DNA from: Anaerolineae bacterium
GTDB lineage: Bacteria > Chloroflexota > Anaerolineae > Anaerolineales > Villigracilaceae
Assembly: GCA_018645405.1 (NCBI GenBank)
Contig: JABGOQ010000166.1
Location: 1-64,000 of the forward strand
Direction of reading: 5' to 3'
Length of the DNA: 64,000 bases
Shown here: one piece after another, positions 33,742 to 42,036 of the stretch
How positions within the stretch are numbered: position 1 is the stretch's first letter
Layout of the letters: each line of letters starts with the position of its first letter
Program-made: the position numbers and the translations under genes
Notes under the pieces: model-generated
What the model was told of the DNA's origin: nothing
Databases searched by the model: none
The model's input: only the letters and a program-made list of their open reading frames with translations

Positions 33742-33769
33742 CTTGGCGTTCTCCGCGTCTTGGCGGTTC
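33742..33769 (-). repeat. right inverted arm flanking the GxxExxY gene
   Basis: On the minus strand it reads ACCGCCAAG-ACGCGGAGA-ACGCCAAGG, 9-base units that match the left arm at 33276-33302 with one unit replaced. Confidence 0.75.
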
Positions 33770-33801
33770 TTTTTAGCTCTTTCTAAGAAAAGGAAAAACT
33801 C

Positions 33802-34605
33802 ATGAATCTCAAAGGAAAAGTAGTCCTCATAACCGGTGCTTCCTCAGGCTTTGGTGCAGAAGCTGCAGCTCTCTTTGCGAAAGAAGGCGCAAAAGTAGTT
33901 TTGGCGGCTCGCCGACTTGATCGTTTGCAAAAATTGGTAGATGAAATTCAAGATCAAGGTGGTGAGGCACTTGCCGTGCCTGTAGATGTTGCCAATGTTG
34001 ACGAAATAGATGTAATGGTGCAAAGTACGCTCGACTTTTATGGAAAAATAGATATTCTCTTCAATAATGCTGGCTTTGGTCGCCTAGATTGGTTGGAAAA
34101 TCTCGATATAAAACGCGATATTGAAACCCAAATCGCCGTTAACCTAACGGGGTTAATCCAAGTTACGCACGCTGTTTTACCGCATATGCTCAAAGAAGGC
34201 TCTGGGCATATTATCAATATGTCTTCTGTAGCTGGCTATACTGCTCCGCCCCTATACAGCATTTATGCCGCTACGAAATTTGGTGTGCGCGGCTTTACCG
34301 ATGCCTTGCGCCGCGAAGTCCGTCATCTTGGCATTTATGTTTCCGCCATCTATCCCGGACCCGCCACAACTGAGTTTGGAGATCACACCGGCGATAATAT
34401 CATCAAGAGAAGTATGAAAACGCCTACCTGGATGCAAATGACCTCAGAATTTGTCGCAGAGCAAGTTGTCAAAATTGCCAAACGTCCGCGTCGTAAACTC
34501 GTTATTCCTTGGTCTTTCGGCGTTATTATTTGGTTCAACGACCATTTTCCACGTATTTCTGATTGGATACAATTCCAGTTTTCGAAAAAATATCATACCT
34601 TGTAG
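33802..34605 (+). CDS. short-chain dehydrogenase/reductase
   Basis: 267 residues. The coenzyme motif TGASSGFGAEAA, NNAGFGRL, the catalytic Ser in INMSSVAGY and YAATK (YxxxK) are all present, so it should be an active classical SDR. The C-terminal region, with a hydrophobic segment near VIPWSFGVIIWFND, resembles the DltE/YqjQ group of SDRs. Substrate unknown. ATG 33802 follows AAAAGGAAAA. Confidence 0.9.
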   Translation: MNLKGKVVLITGASSGFGAEAAALFAKEGAKVVLAARRLDRLQKLVDEIQDQGGEALAVPVDVANVDEIDVMVQSTLDFYGKIDILFNNAGFGRLDWLENLDIKRDIETQIAVNLTGLIQVTHAVLPHMLKEGSGHIINMSSVAGYTAPPLYSIYAATKFGVRGFTDALRREVRHLGIYVSAIYPGPATTEFGDHTGDNIIKRSMKTPTWMQMTSEFVAEQVVKIAKRPRRKLVIPWSFGVIIWFNDHFPRISDWIQFQFSKKYHTL

Positions 34606-34623
34606 TAAGGGCTTTAGCCCTTA
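34606..34623. repeat. perfect 18-bp palindrome
   Basis: TAAGGGCT-TT-AGCCCTTA directly follows the SDR stop codon and precedes the M24 peptidase gene. There is no T run, so termination is doubtful; it resembles short dispersed palindromes. Confidence 0.7.
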
Positions 34624-34638
34624 TTCGATGGAGGACAA

Positions 34639-35745
34639 ATGAACATCTCTCGTTTAAAAAAGATCTCAAATGCCTTAGCAGAATCTGGTTTGGACGCGCT
34701 TGCGCTCAACCCTGGTTTTAGCTTGCTCTTTGCAAGTGGACTTCACTTCCACCTGATGGAGCGTCCCACCGTAGCCCTTTTTGCGGCAGATGGTCAGATT
34801 GCCATCGTTTTGCCTGAACTTGAAATGGCAAAATTAGCCAATCTACCTTACGAAGTAAAAGCCTTCCCCTATGGAGAAAACCCCAAAACCTGGACAGAAG
34901 TCTTCCGCAACGCTATCAAACATCTCGACCTGGATGGGAAAAAAATCGGCGTAGAACCCCTCGCCATGCGGATTTTTGAATACCACTACCTCCAAGCTGC
35001 CGCGCCCCTTACCACATTCCCTGATGCAACCGAAACCATAGCCTCTCTGAGAATGATTAAGGGCGAGAAAGAAATTAATGCCCTCCGTAAAGCCGCAGAA
35101 ATTGCTCAAAACGCACTCACAGCAACATTACCGATGATTAAGATCGGTGTCGACGAGAAAACGATTGCTTCAGAATTAGTCAGCCAATTACTCAAAAATG
35201 GATCAGAAACGCCCCTTCCATTTCAACCGATTGTATCTGGCGGACCTAATTCGGCAAACCCGCACGCCACTCCTACCGAGCGCAAACTCCAAGAAGGCGA
35301 TCTCCTTGTCATAGATTGGGGTGCACGCTACGAAGATTATGTCTCCGACATCACCCGCACCTTTGCGATTGGTGAGATTGATGCCGAATATCGCAAAATC
35401 CACGAGATTGTGCAAGAAGCGAACGCCGCTGGGCGTGCCGCCGCAAAGCCCGGACTTCCTGCCAAAGTGGTGGATATTGCCGCACGCAAAGTAATTGATG
35501 ATGCGGGCTATGGCGAATACTTCACCCACCGCACAGGACACGGAATCGGCATGGAAGGCCATGAAGCCCCCTATATGCGCGCCGATAATGAACGCATCCT
35601 GGAAGTTGGCATGGCATTCACCGTTGAGCCAGGGATTTATCTCCCCAACCGTAATGGTGTCCGCGTAGAAGATGATATGGTCATTACCGAAAATGGGGCA
35701 GAAAGTTTGTCCACATTGTCACGAAAAATAGTTGTGTTGGGATAG
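34639..35745 (+). CDS. M24 family metallopeptidase (Xaa-Pro aminopeptidase-like)
   Basis: 368 residues with an N-terminal creatinase-type domain (1-130) and a pita-bread catalytic domain. The metal ligands are visible: Asp in VIDWGARYEDY and SDITRTFAIG, His in HRTGHGIGMEGHE, Glu in FTVEPGIYLP and VEDDMVIT. Such enzymes release N-terminal residues before proline using two Mn or Co ions in the cytosol. ATG 34639 follows GGAGGACAA. Confidence 0.92.
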   Translation: MNISRLKKISNALAESGLDALALNPGFSLLFASGLHFHLMERPTVALFAADGQIAIVLPELEMAKLANLPYEVKAFPYGENPKTWTEVFRNAIKHLDLDGKKIGVEPLAMRIFEYHYLQAAAPLTTFPDATETIASLRMIKGEKEINALRKAAEIAQNALTATLPMIKIGVDEKTIASELVSQLLKNGSETPLPFQPIVSGGPNSANPHATPTERKLQEGDLLVIDWGARYEDYVSDITRTFAIGEIDAEYRKIHEIVQEANAAGRAAAKPGLPAKVVDIAARKVIDDAGYGEYFTHRTGHGIGMEGHEAPYMRADNERILEVGMAFTVEPGIYLPNRNGVRVEDDMVITENGAESLSTLSRKIVVLG

Positions 35746-35753
35746 AAAAACAT

Positions 35754-35839
35754 AACACGAATTGCACGAATTGTGCGAACAGCACGATTTTTTCGCTTTT
35801 TATTCGCGCTATTCGCACAATTCGCCTTATTCGTGATAA
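35754..35839. repeat. inverted 9-nt-unit repeat array
   Basis: The left arm is CACGAATTG-CACGAATTG-TGCGAACAG-CACGA (from 35756). The right arm, read on the minus strand from about 35835, is CACGAATAA-GGCGAATTG-TGCGAATAG-CGCGAA. The spacer is T-rich. It fills the gap between the M24 peptidase and esterase genes. Confidence 0.8.
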
Positions 35840-35862
35840 ATTCTGACCGTCCCTAAAACGTT

Positions 35863-35868
35863 TAGACT
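35863..35868 (+). promoter_or_regulatory. -10-like TAGACT directly before the esterase gene
   Basis: TAGACT ends 7 bases before ATG 35876; the spacer AAAAACA has no Shine-Dalgarno. Consistent with a leaderless transcript. Confidence 0.4.
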
Positions 35869-35875
35869 AAAAACA

Positions 35876-36637
35876 ATGATAATCCCCTCCGCAGAACCTT
35901 TCTACTTTCCCGGCAATAAAACGGGATGCCTCCTCGTTCACGGATTCACTGGCGCGCCCAAAGAGATGCGCTGGATGGGGGAGTATTTAGCGGAAGAAGG
36001 TTTCAGTGTGCTTGGTGTTCGTCTTGCGGGGCATGCCACAAAGCCAGAAGATATGATTAGAACGCGCTACACAGATTGGATGCACTCCGTTGAAGATGGC
36101 TACCATCTTCTTAAAGGCACAGTCGATCGGGTCTTTTTAATTGGGCTTTCGATGGGGGGCGCACTATCGCTTTTAATGGCAAGCAAGTTAGATGTCTCGG
36201 GCGTTTTCGTGATGTCCGCACCTTATGGGCTAAATGATTCGCGCATCAAATACACGAAATTTCTCTCTAAATTTATATCCTATATCCCCAAAAGAAAGGG
36301 AGAGCCAGGTGCAACCTGGGTGGATAAAGAAGCTTGGCGAACGCAAATTTCCTATCCTGAAAATCCCTTACGCTCCGTAACCGAACTGGCAAAAATGTTG
36401 AAAGAGATGCAGGCCGTATTGCCGAAAATTGATGTGCCTGTGCAACTTGTTCACTCGCGCAACGATACTTATGTGTTGGGCGAAAATATGGAAAAGATTT
36501 ACGCCGATTTAGGCACAGAAGATAAAGAAATGATCTGGGTCACTGAGAGCGGGCACGTTATCCCACGTGAGCCGGCAAAAACAGAAGTTTCCAAAGCCGC
36601 TGCCGATTTTATGCGCCGCATAGAATCTGAAAAATGA
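35876..36637 (+). CDS. carboxylesterase (Est30-like alpha/beta hydrolase)
   Basis: 253 residues. LLVHGFTGAPKEMRWMGEYLAEEGF holds the oxyanion region, IGLSMGGALSLL the nucleophile Ser, SRNDTYV the Asp and ESGHVIPRE the His, so the triad is complete. This order and size match the Geobacillus Est30 / monoglyceride lipase group, which cleaves short-chain esters or monoacylglycerols. The last four bases overlap the start of the MFS gene (ATGA, 36634), so the two are coupled. Confidence 0.88.
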   Translation: MIIPSAEPFYFPGNKTGCLLVHGFTGAPKEMRWMGEYLAEEGFSVLGVRLAGHATKPEDMIRTRYTDWMHSVEDGYHLLKGTVDRVFLIGLSMGGALSLLMASKLDVSGVFVMSAPYGLNDSRIKYTKFLSKFISYIPKRKGEPGATWVDKEAWRTQISYPENPLRSVTELAKMLKEMQAVLPKIDVPVQLVHSRNDTYVLGENMEKIYADLGTEDKEMIWVTESGHVIPREPAKTEVSKAAADFMRRIESEK

Positions 36638-37764
36638 ACTCAGCTCTCTTAGCACTTGCCGCCGCCCTCTTCACTTGGGGGCTTGGCGAAGGGATATTTT
36701 TCTTCTTTCAGCCGCTTTATTTGGCAGAATTGGGTGCAGACCCACTCCAAATTGGGGCGATTTTGGGCGGTGCTGGGATGGCGATGACGCTCGTTCACAT
36801 CCCTGCTGGCTATCTTGCAGATAGATTTGGACGTCGCCCTCTCTTGCGCGTTGCCTGGGCAGGCGGTTTGGTCTTTAGCCTCATCATGGCATCTGCCAGC
36901 ACCTTGCCCGTTTTTGTTACCGGGCTGATTTTGTATAGCTTCACCACATTTGTGATCGCTCCTTTAAATAGCTATGTCACGGCAGCGCGTGGCAAATTGA
37001 GCGTTGAGCGTGTAATCACATTCGTTTCGGCGGTATTTAGTCTTGGGATGGTGCTAGGCCCCCTACTTGGTGGCTGGCTCGGCGACCGTTTTGGCTTGCG
37101 TTCGCTCTATATTGCCGCATCAGGTATTTTTGTCATCTCTACAGTGTTCATGTTTTCGTTGCCTCCTCAACCCATCCACGATTCTGCCTCAGATTTTTCG
37201 TCAAAAAAACTGCTCAAAAATAAGCAGTATCTTGGGTTTCTCGCCCTCCTTTTCTTCATCATTTTTGCCCTTTATCTGCCTCAGCCGCTCACGCAAAATT
37301 TCCTCCAGGAAGAGCGCAGACTTTCTCTTGGGCAAATCGGCTCACTTGGGTCATTGAGTGCGTTGGGAAACGTGGTGCTCAATCTCTTTTTAGGGCAATT
37401 GGGAGCACGCACAGGATTTTTGCTTGGGCAGTTTTCTGTTGCCCTTTTTGCCTTCCTGATTTGGCATGGCTCGGGGATGGAACTCTTCGGTCTTGGCTAT
37501 TTCTTACTCGGTGGATTTCGCTCTGCTCGATCTTTAGCAGCGGCGCACGTCAACAGTCTTGTTAATGATGCCCAAATGGGATTGGCTTATGGATTGACTG
37601 AAACCGTGAGCGCGTTTCCTCTGATTCTTGCCCCGCCTCTGGCAGGATACCTCTATTCGACAGACCCCGCATCGCCCTACCCCTTTAGCTTGCTTCTGAT
37701 ATTCGTAGGCATTATACTGACCCTAATCTTTTTCCCGCGTTCAACAACTCAACTACCCAACTAA
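36634..37764 (+). CDS. MFS transporter
   Basis: 376 residues with about eleven to twelve membrane helices. GYLADRFGRRPLLRVAW after helix 2 is the MFS signature motif A. GGWLGDRFGLRSLYI is the related stretch in the first half, and the second half starts after the SSKKLLKNKQYLG loop. It is slightly short for the family. Substrate unknown; an exporter of small molecules is a family-level guess. It overlaps the esterase stop and precedes an MBL hydrolase by 5 bases. Confidence 0.88.
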   Translation: MNSALLALAAALFTWGLGEGIFFFFQPLYLAELGADPLQIGAILGGAGMAMTLVHIPAGYLADRFGRRPLLRVAWAGGLVFSLIMASASTLPVFVTGLILYSFTTFVIAPLNSYVTAARGKLSVERVITFVSAVFSLGMVLGPLLGGWLGDRFGLRSLYIAASGIFVISTVFMFSLPPQPIHDSASDFSSKKLLKNKQYLGFLALLFFIIFALYLPQPLTQNFLQEERRLSLGQIGSLGSLSALGNVVLNLFLGQLGARTGFLLGQFSVALFAFLIWHGSGMELFGLGYFLLGGFRSARSLAAAHVNSLVNDAQMGLAYGLTETVSAFPLILAPPLAGYLYSTDPASPYPFSLLLIFVGIILTLIFFPRSTTQLPN

Positions 37765-37769
37765 AAATT

Positions 37770-38402
37770 ATGCTAAAAATTAAATCGCTTACTCTCGGAC
37801 CCGTCCAAACCAATACCTATATTCTTGCCGATACTGAAAGCAACGAAGCCATTGTTGTTGACCCTTCATGGGATGGTGCAGAAATCGCCAAAGCCGCTGA
37901 AAAAGAAGGCTGGCATATCAAAGAGATTTGGCTGACCCATGCCCACTTCGACCACATCGGCGGGATCGCGGAACTTGTGAAATCCCTCCCTGAAACCCCT
38001 CCTATTTATCTCCATACCGATGATTATGATCTATGGAAGGATGGCGGCGGTGCTAAAAGATTTGGCTTTAGCATTGACCCTGGTCCTAAACCTGAAGCTC
38101 TCACACATGGGCAATTTCTCCGTGTTGGCAACTTCACCTTTGAAGCACGCCATACCCCCGGTCATCGCCCCGGTCATTGTGTTTTCTTCTGTGCTGATAC
38201 TGGCATTCTCTTTAGTGGTGATCTTATTTTTTATCGCTCTGTAGGGCGTACCGACCTCCCTGGCGGGAATTGGGCAACGCTAGAAAAAAGCATCCGCGAA
38301 CAAATCTACACTCTCCCTAATAATATTCGTATCTTTTCTGGGCATGGTGATGAAACGAGTGTGGGTGATGAGAAAGAAAACAATCACTTTATAAAAGGCT
38401 AA
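37770..38402 (+). CDS. MBL-fold metallo-hydrolase (glyoxalase II-like)
   Basis: 210 residues. LTHAHFDHIGG is the HxHxDH zinc motif, HTPGHRPGH supplies the next His, SGDLIFYRSVGRTDLPGG the bridging Asp, and IFSGHGDETSVGDEKENNHF the final His. The pattern matches small hydroxyacylglutathione-hydrolase-like proteins (YcbL type), which cleave thioesters. It is the third gene of a close-packed run (esterase, MFS, MBL, membrane protein). Confidence 0.9.
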   Translation: MLKIKSLTLGPVQTNTYILADTESNEAIVVDPSWDGAEIAKAAEKEGWHIKEIWLTHAHFDHIGGIAELVKSLPETPPIYLHTDDYDLWKDGGGAKRFGFSIDPGPKPEALTHGQFLRVGNFTFEARHTPGHRPGHCVFFCADTGILFSGDLIFYRSVGRTDLPGGNWATLEKSIREQIYTLPNNIRIFSGHGDETSVGDEKENNHFIKG

Positions 38403-38404
38403 AT

Positions 38405-39496
38405 ATGTTTACAAAACCTTCCCAACGTTTTCCCTTGCTATTTTTATCCGTTGTTACCCTCCTCGTTGCAATGTGGAGCGGTCTCTTGCGCGTTGGTTGG
38501 GCTTGGCCTACTCTATCCCCATGGCCAATGGCGCATGGGCCTCTAATGATTTCAGGTTTTCTCGGTACGCTGATCAGTATTGAGCGCGCCGTTGCGCTAA
38601 ATAAATCATGGCTCTATACAGGGCCAGTCTTGAGCGCGGCAGGCGGCATTTATTATGTACTAGGTGGTAACGATATTATCGGGCCATTATTAATGCTTGC
38701 AGGGAGTTTCGGACTCGTCATCATTTTCGCTGTCATCCTGAAGCAACATCGCGCCGACTATACAATCGTCATGGCTTTAGGGGCAGTCTCCTTTTTTATT
38801 GGCATGTTGCTCTGGGTGCTAGGGAAGCCTATTTACAGTATCGTTCTTTGGTGGAGCGGGTTTCTCGTCCTCACCATTGTTGGCGAACGCTTGGAATTAA
38901 GCCGTCTTATACGCCCCTCTAAAACTCGAACAAATACTGGGCGGATAGCTATCGGTGTTTATTCGTTTGGCTTGGTCTTTACTTTATTTTCGTTAGATAT
39001 AGGCACGCGTATTGCATCAGCTGGGATGCTACTCATGGCATTTTGGCTCTTACGCTTTGACATTGCCCGCTTCACTGTCCGCAAAACGGACTTGGTACGC
39101 TTCGTTGCCGTTTGTCTCCTGAGTGGTTATGTTTGGCTGGGCATTGGCGGTGCCATCGGCTTATACTCTGGGGCAACATTTGCTGGTCCGCTATATGATG
39201 CTTTTTTGCATACAGTCTTTGTTGGTTTCACCTTCTCTATGATCTTTGGTCACGCCGCAATTATCTTCCCTTCTATTTTGATGTTACCCGTAAAATATAG
39301 CCCGAAATTCTACGGTCCCCTCATTTTGCTACATATCTCCCTCATCATGCGCATTACAGGAGATTTGGTGTTTATCCATTCGATTCGCTTGTGGGGGAGT
39401 CTCCTTAATGCAATTGCGATACTGCTTTTCTTGGGGATTATGGGTGGGACGATTTTGAAGGGGAGGAAAGAAGAAATCGAAGCCGAAAAAGCGTAA
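38405..39496 (+). CDS. multi-pass membrane protein, NnrS-like
   Basis: 363 residues with about twelve hydrophobic segments. Conserved-looking His residues occur in WPMAHGPLMISGFLGTLISIERAVAL (helix 2) and in DAFLHTVFVGFTFSMIFGHAAIIFPSIL. That pattern, with the His in late helices, recalls NnrS and other heme-copper membrane proteins. The function is not known. It starts 2 bases after the MBL gene. Confidence 0.6.
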   Translation: MFTKPSQRFPLLFLSVVTLLVAMWSGLLRVGWAWPTLSPWPMAHGPLMISGFLGTLISIERAVALNKSWLYTGPVLSAAGGIYYVLGGNDIIGPLLMLAGSFGLVIIFAVILKQHRADYTIVMALGAVSFFIGMLLWVLGKPIYSIVLWWSGFLVLTIVGERLELSRLIRPSKTRTNTGRIAIGVYSFGLVFTLFSLDIGTRIASAGMLLMAFWLLRFDIARFTVRKTDLVRFVAVCLLSGYVWLGIGGAIGLYSGATFAGPLYDAFLHTVFVGFTFSMIFGHAAIIFPSILMLPVKYSPKFYGPLILLHISLIMRITGDLVFIHSIRLWGSLLNAIAILLFLGIMGGTILKGRKEEIEAEKA

Positions 39497-39516
39497 CTCA
39501 TCAGTGTTTTTAGAAT

Positions 39517-39546
39517 AAAAAGCCTTGTAAAAATGCGAGGCTTTTT
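39517..39546. terminator. intrinsic terminator
   Basis: AAAAAGCCT (39517-39525) pairs with AGGCTTTTT (39538-39546) at the end of the plus-strand operon. Confidence 0.8.
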
Positions 39547-39607
39547 AATTTAAAATCATTTGCGCAATTCGTCAAATTGCGATACTTAGTCTTTCAAACG
39601 TTGTCTT

Positions 39608-40540
39608 TTAGTGTAAGTCACGCCCCTGCCCACAATTTCCTTCCTCGAACTGGATTGTTGTATGTTCAATTCCAAAGTCGTGGAGGAGGCATTCTTTTAG
39701 CGCGGACATCGTTTTTCCATATTCAGCGTTTTCTTCTAAAACGGCGTGTGCGCTGAGGGCAATATGACCGGAGCAGATGCTCCAGACGTGCAGATCGTGG
39801 ATTTCTTTTACGGAGGGGTGTACTTGGAGAGCTTCACTAATTTCATTAACAGACATGCCTTCAGGAACGCCTTCAATGAGAATATGCAATGAGCCTTTGA
39901 GCAGACGCCATGAGCTGAAGAGAATCAGAATACCAATAATTATACTCATGAGCGGATCGATCCAACTCCAATTAGTGAAGTAGATAATGACGCCAGCGAC
40001 TACCACGCCGACAGAGGCGAGCGCATCGCCGATGACGTGGAGATAGGCAGATTTTATATTCAAGTCTTCCTGTTCGTGAGCGTGTCCCTCTTCCCCGTGG
40101 TCGTGGTCATCGTGATTGTGTGAGTGAGCGTGTCCGCCAAGTACGAAGGCGACGAAGAGATTGGCAACCAAGCCAATGCTGGCGATAATCATTAATTCTA
40201 CGCTTTTGATGGCTTGGGGTTCTTGCCAGCGGAGCCATGATTCGTGAAAAATTTCAAAGGAGATATAAACTAGCGTCAGTCCGTTGATGAGTGCTGCTAA
40301 AACTTCGAGTCGATGATAGCCGTAGCTATGTTTATCGTCGGCGGGACGAGCGGAGAGCTTTAGGGCTACAAAGCTCAAGATGAGGGCGAAAACGTCCATG
40401 AAGACGTGTGCCGCATCGGAGAGGAGGGCGAGGCTGCCTGTCCAGAATCCACCGATGACTTCGGCGAGGAGGATGAGGAGGGTGACAAAGATTGAGATCA
40501 GAAAACGTTTTTCTATACCGGTATCAGGATGAGGTCGCAT
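39608..40540 (-). CDS. CDF family zinc/cation exporter (CzcD/ZitB-like)
   Basis: 310 residues, six membrane helices. LLSDAAHVFMDVFALILS holds the HxxxD pair of helix 2 and SAYLHVIGDALASVGVVVAG that of helix 5, the transport site of Zn-CDF proteins. Between helices 4 and 5 is a His-rich loop (GGHAHSHNHDDHDHGEEGHAH). The cytosolic C-terminal domain has LHVWSICSGHIALSAH. It should exchange Zn2+ (or Co2+/Cd2+) for protons to keep cytosolic metal low. Confidence 0.93.
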   Translation of the reverse strand: MRPHPDTGIEKRFLISIFVTLLILLAEVIGGFWTGSLALLSDAAHVFMDVFALILSFVALKLSARPADDKHSYGYHRLEVLAALINGLTLVYISFEIFHESWLRWQEPQAIKSVELMIIASIGLVANLFVAFVLGGHAHSHNHDDHDHGEEGHAHEQEDLNIKSAYLHVIGDALASVGVVVAGVIIYFTNWSWIDPLMSIIIGILILFSSWRLLKGSLHILIEGVPEGMSVNEISEALQVHPSVKEIHDLHVWSICSGHIALSAHAVLEENAEYGKTMSALKECLLHDFGIEHTTIQFEEGNCGQGRDLH

Positions 40541-40646
40541 GTGATTCGCCTTGTTTGGAATGAGTAGATGTTGAATAATGGAAAAGGTTCAAGAGAGCAT
40601 CCGCTATTCTAGCAGAAATTCATCCAAAATACATAAAATCACAGGG

Positions 40647-40652
40647 TATAAT
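40647..40652 (+). promoter_or_regulatory. probable -10 element of the corrinoid operon
   Basis: TATAAT upstream of the riboswitch in GGGTATAATATGC. A good -35 at the usual distance is not seen. Confidence 0.45.
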
Positions 40653-40669
40653 ATGCTTACATTAACAAC

Positions 40670-40885
40670 TTATGTATTGATCAAGGTACCTCTCCCCCCG
40701 GACGGGAAGGTTTAATGGCGAAGTCGGTTTAAGTCCGACGCTGTTGCGCAACTGTAAATTAGTCTGATAGTCTATTTGTCTGATGGTCTTGAAGTCAAAG
40801 AAATTTATTTGACCAAGCAAACAGATGAGAAAATGACCAAAAGACCAATAAGCCAGGTCGCCCGCCCTGATTATTTTCCACAGAC
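40670..40885 (+). ncRNA. cobalamin riboswitch
   Basis: The conserved order is present: GGGAAGG near 40704, AAGTCGG...AAGTCCGACGCTGTTGCGCAACTGTAAAT (40721-40759, core J6/3 region), then after a variable arm the B12 box ATAAGCCAGGTCGCCCGCC (40848-40866). It lies just before btuF and a terminator, so bound adenosyl- or methylcobalamin probably lowers expression of the whole import and salvage operon. The variable arm is long and contains nested inverted repeats. The ends are approximate. Confidence 0.93.
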
Positions 40886-40931
40886 CTCGCAGAAAGGAGG
40901 TGGAACTTTGAGTCTTTGATTCTCAGCCCCT

Positions 40932-40957
40932 CCCCTGTCTCTATGGCAGGGGTTTTT
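40932..40957 (+). terminator. riboswitch-controlled terminator
   Basis: CCCCTG / CAGGGG with a 9-base loop and TTTTT. GGAGG at 40897-40901 could instead pair with CCTCC (40929-40933), which overlaps the terminator stem, giving an antiterminator. This is an inferred switch. Confidence 0.8.
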
Positions 40958-41000
40958 GATTCTTATAATAAAACTATCGAATTATCTAGTAGGAGTACCA

Positions 41001-41984
41001 ATGAAAAAACTGTTTGCACTCATCTTTATTCTCAGCATTTTGCTGGGAGCTTGCACGCCTGCCGCACCCCAAACCGCGGAACCAATTGTTGAGGAAGTTG
41101 TCCCAACCAAAGCCCTACCACCCGAGCCGACTGAAGAGCCACAGCCAGAGGTAATGACTTTTGTTGATGGCTTAGGGAATACACTTGAGTTTACTGAATA
41201 CCCACAGGCTATTGTTTCGATCTCTGCTTCGACAACAGAGGTATTATTTGCTATTGGCGCAGGGGATCAGGTTGTTGGGCGCGATGAATACTCTTTGTAT
41301 CCCGAAGAAGCTCTCGAAGTGACCAGTATAGGTGCTTTGTGGGAAGAATTGCCAGCAGAAGCTATTTTGGCTTTGGAGCCGGACTTGATTGTTGCCGCCG
41401 AAATCATCTCTGAAGAACAGGTTTTGGCTCTGCAAGAGTTGGGATTGAATGTTTACTGGCAGGCAAACCCCACTGATTATGAAGGTTTATGGCAAAATTT
41501 GCGCAACTTTGGAATGCTCACAGGTCATGAGGAAGAAACGGAAACCTTGATTGTCGATTTGGAAGCACGTGTTGAGATTGTTCAGGAAAAAATTGCGACA
41601 TCATCTTTTCTTCCCTCTGTTTTTTATGAGTTGGATGCAACAGATCCCGCCAACCCCTGGACAACTGGTTCGGGCACTTTCATTGATTATATTATTACCA
41701 CAGCTGGTGGCACCAATGCCGCGAGTGAGTTGGAAGGCGACTATGCTCAGATTGGTTCAGAAGCATTGATTGCTATTAATCCGGATGTCATTTTGTTGGC
41801 AGATGCACCTTATGGCGTGACGCCAGAAGCCGTTTTAGAACGTTCTGGATGGGATGTGATTGCTGCTGTTGCTGAGAATGCGCTTTATCCCATTGACCCC
41901 AATATGATGAGCGTCCCCGGTCCGAGACTTGTGGATGCGCTAGAAGAAACTGCAAAACTCTTACATCCTGAATTGTTTGAGTAA
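41001..41984 (+). CDS. btuF: cobalamin ABC transporter substrate-binding lipoprotein
   Basis: 327 residues from ATG 41001 (AGGAG at 40991-40995). The signal peptide ends in a lipobox LLGAC, followed by a Pro/Glu linker. The rest is a class III periplasmic-binding fold (BtuF/FhuD type): TEYPQAIVSISASTTEVLFAIGAGDQVVGRDEYS, LWEELPAEAILALEPDLIVAA and the second lobe after a long helix. Its place after the cobalamin riboswitch and before btuC and btuD makes corrinoid capture outside the membrane the likely role. Confidence 0.92.
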   Translation: MKKLFALIFILSILLGACTPAAPQTAEPIVEEVVPTKALPPEPTEEPQPEVMTFVDGLGNTLEFTEYPQAIVSISASTTEVLFAIGAGDQVVGRDEYSLYPEEALEVTSIGALWEELPAEAILALEPDLIVAAEIISEEQVLALQELGLNVYWQANPTDYEGLWQNLRNFGMLTGHEEETETLIVDLEARVEIVQEKIATSSFLPSVFYELDATDPANPWTTGSGTFIDYIITTAGGTNAASELEGDYAQIGSEALIAINPDVILLADAPYGVTPEAVLERSGWDVIAAVAENALYPIDPNMMSVPGPRLVDALEETAKLLHPELFE

Positions 41985-41993
41985 ATAGATGAA

Positions 41994-42036
41994 ATGAGGC
42001 TCGATATTCTGTGTATTGAGCCTCATCTACTTTTTT
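41994..42036 (+). terminator. hairpin between btuF and btuC
   Basis: A 9-bp stem ATGAGGCTC / GAGCCTCAT (41994-42002/42018-42026) is followed by CTACTTTTTT that runs up to the btuC ATG. It can act as a partial terminator or as protection for the btuF end. Confidence 0.7.

Noticed and set aside
42016-42036. Upstream TTG start for btuC
   Set aside because: It lies inside the hairpin stem and has no ribosome site; the family N-terminus fits ATG 42037.
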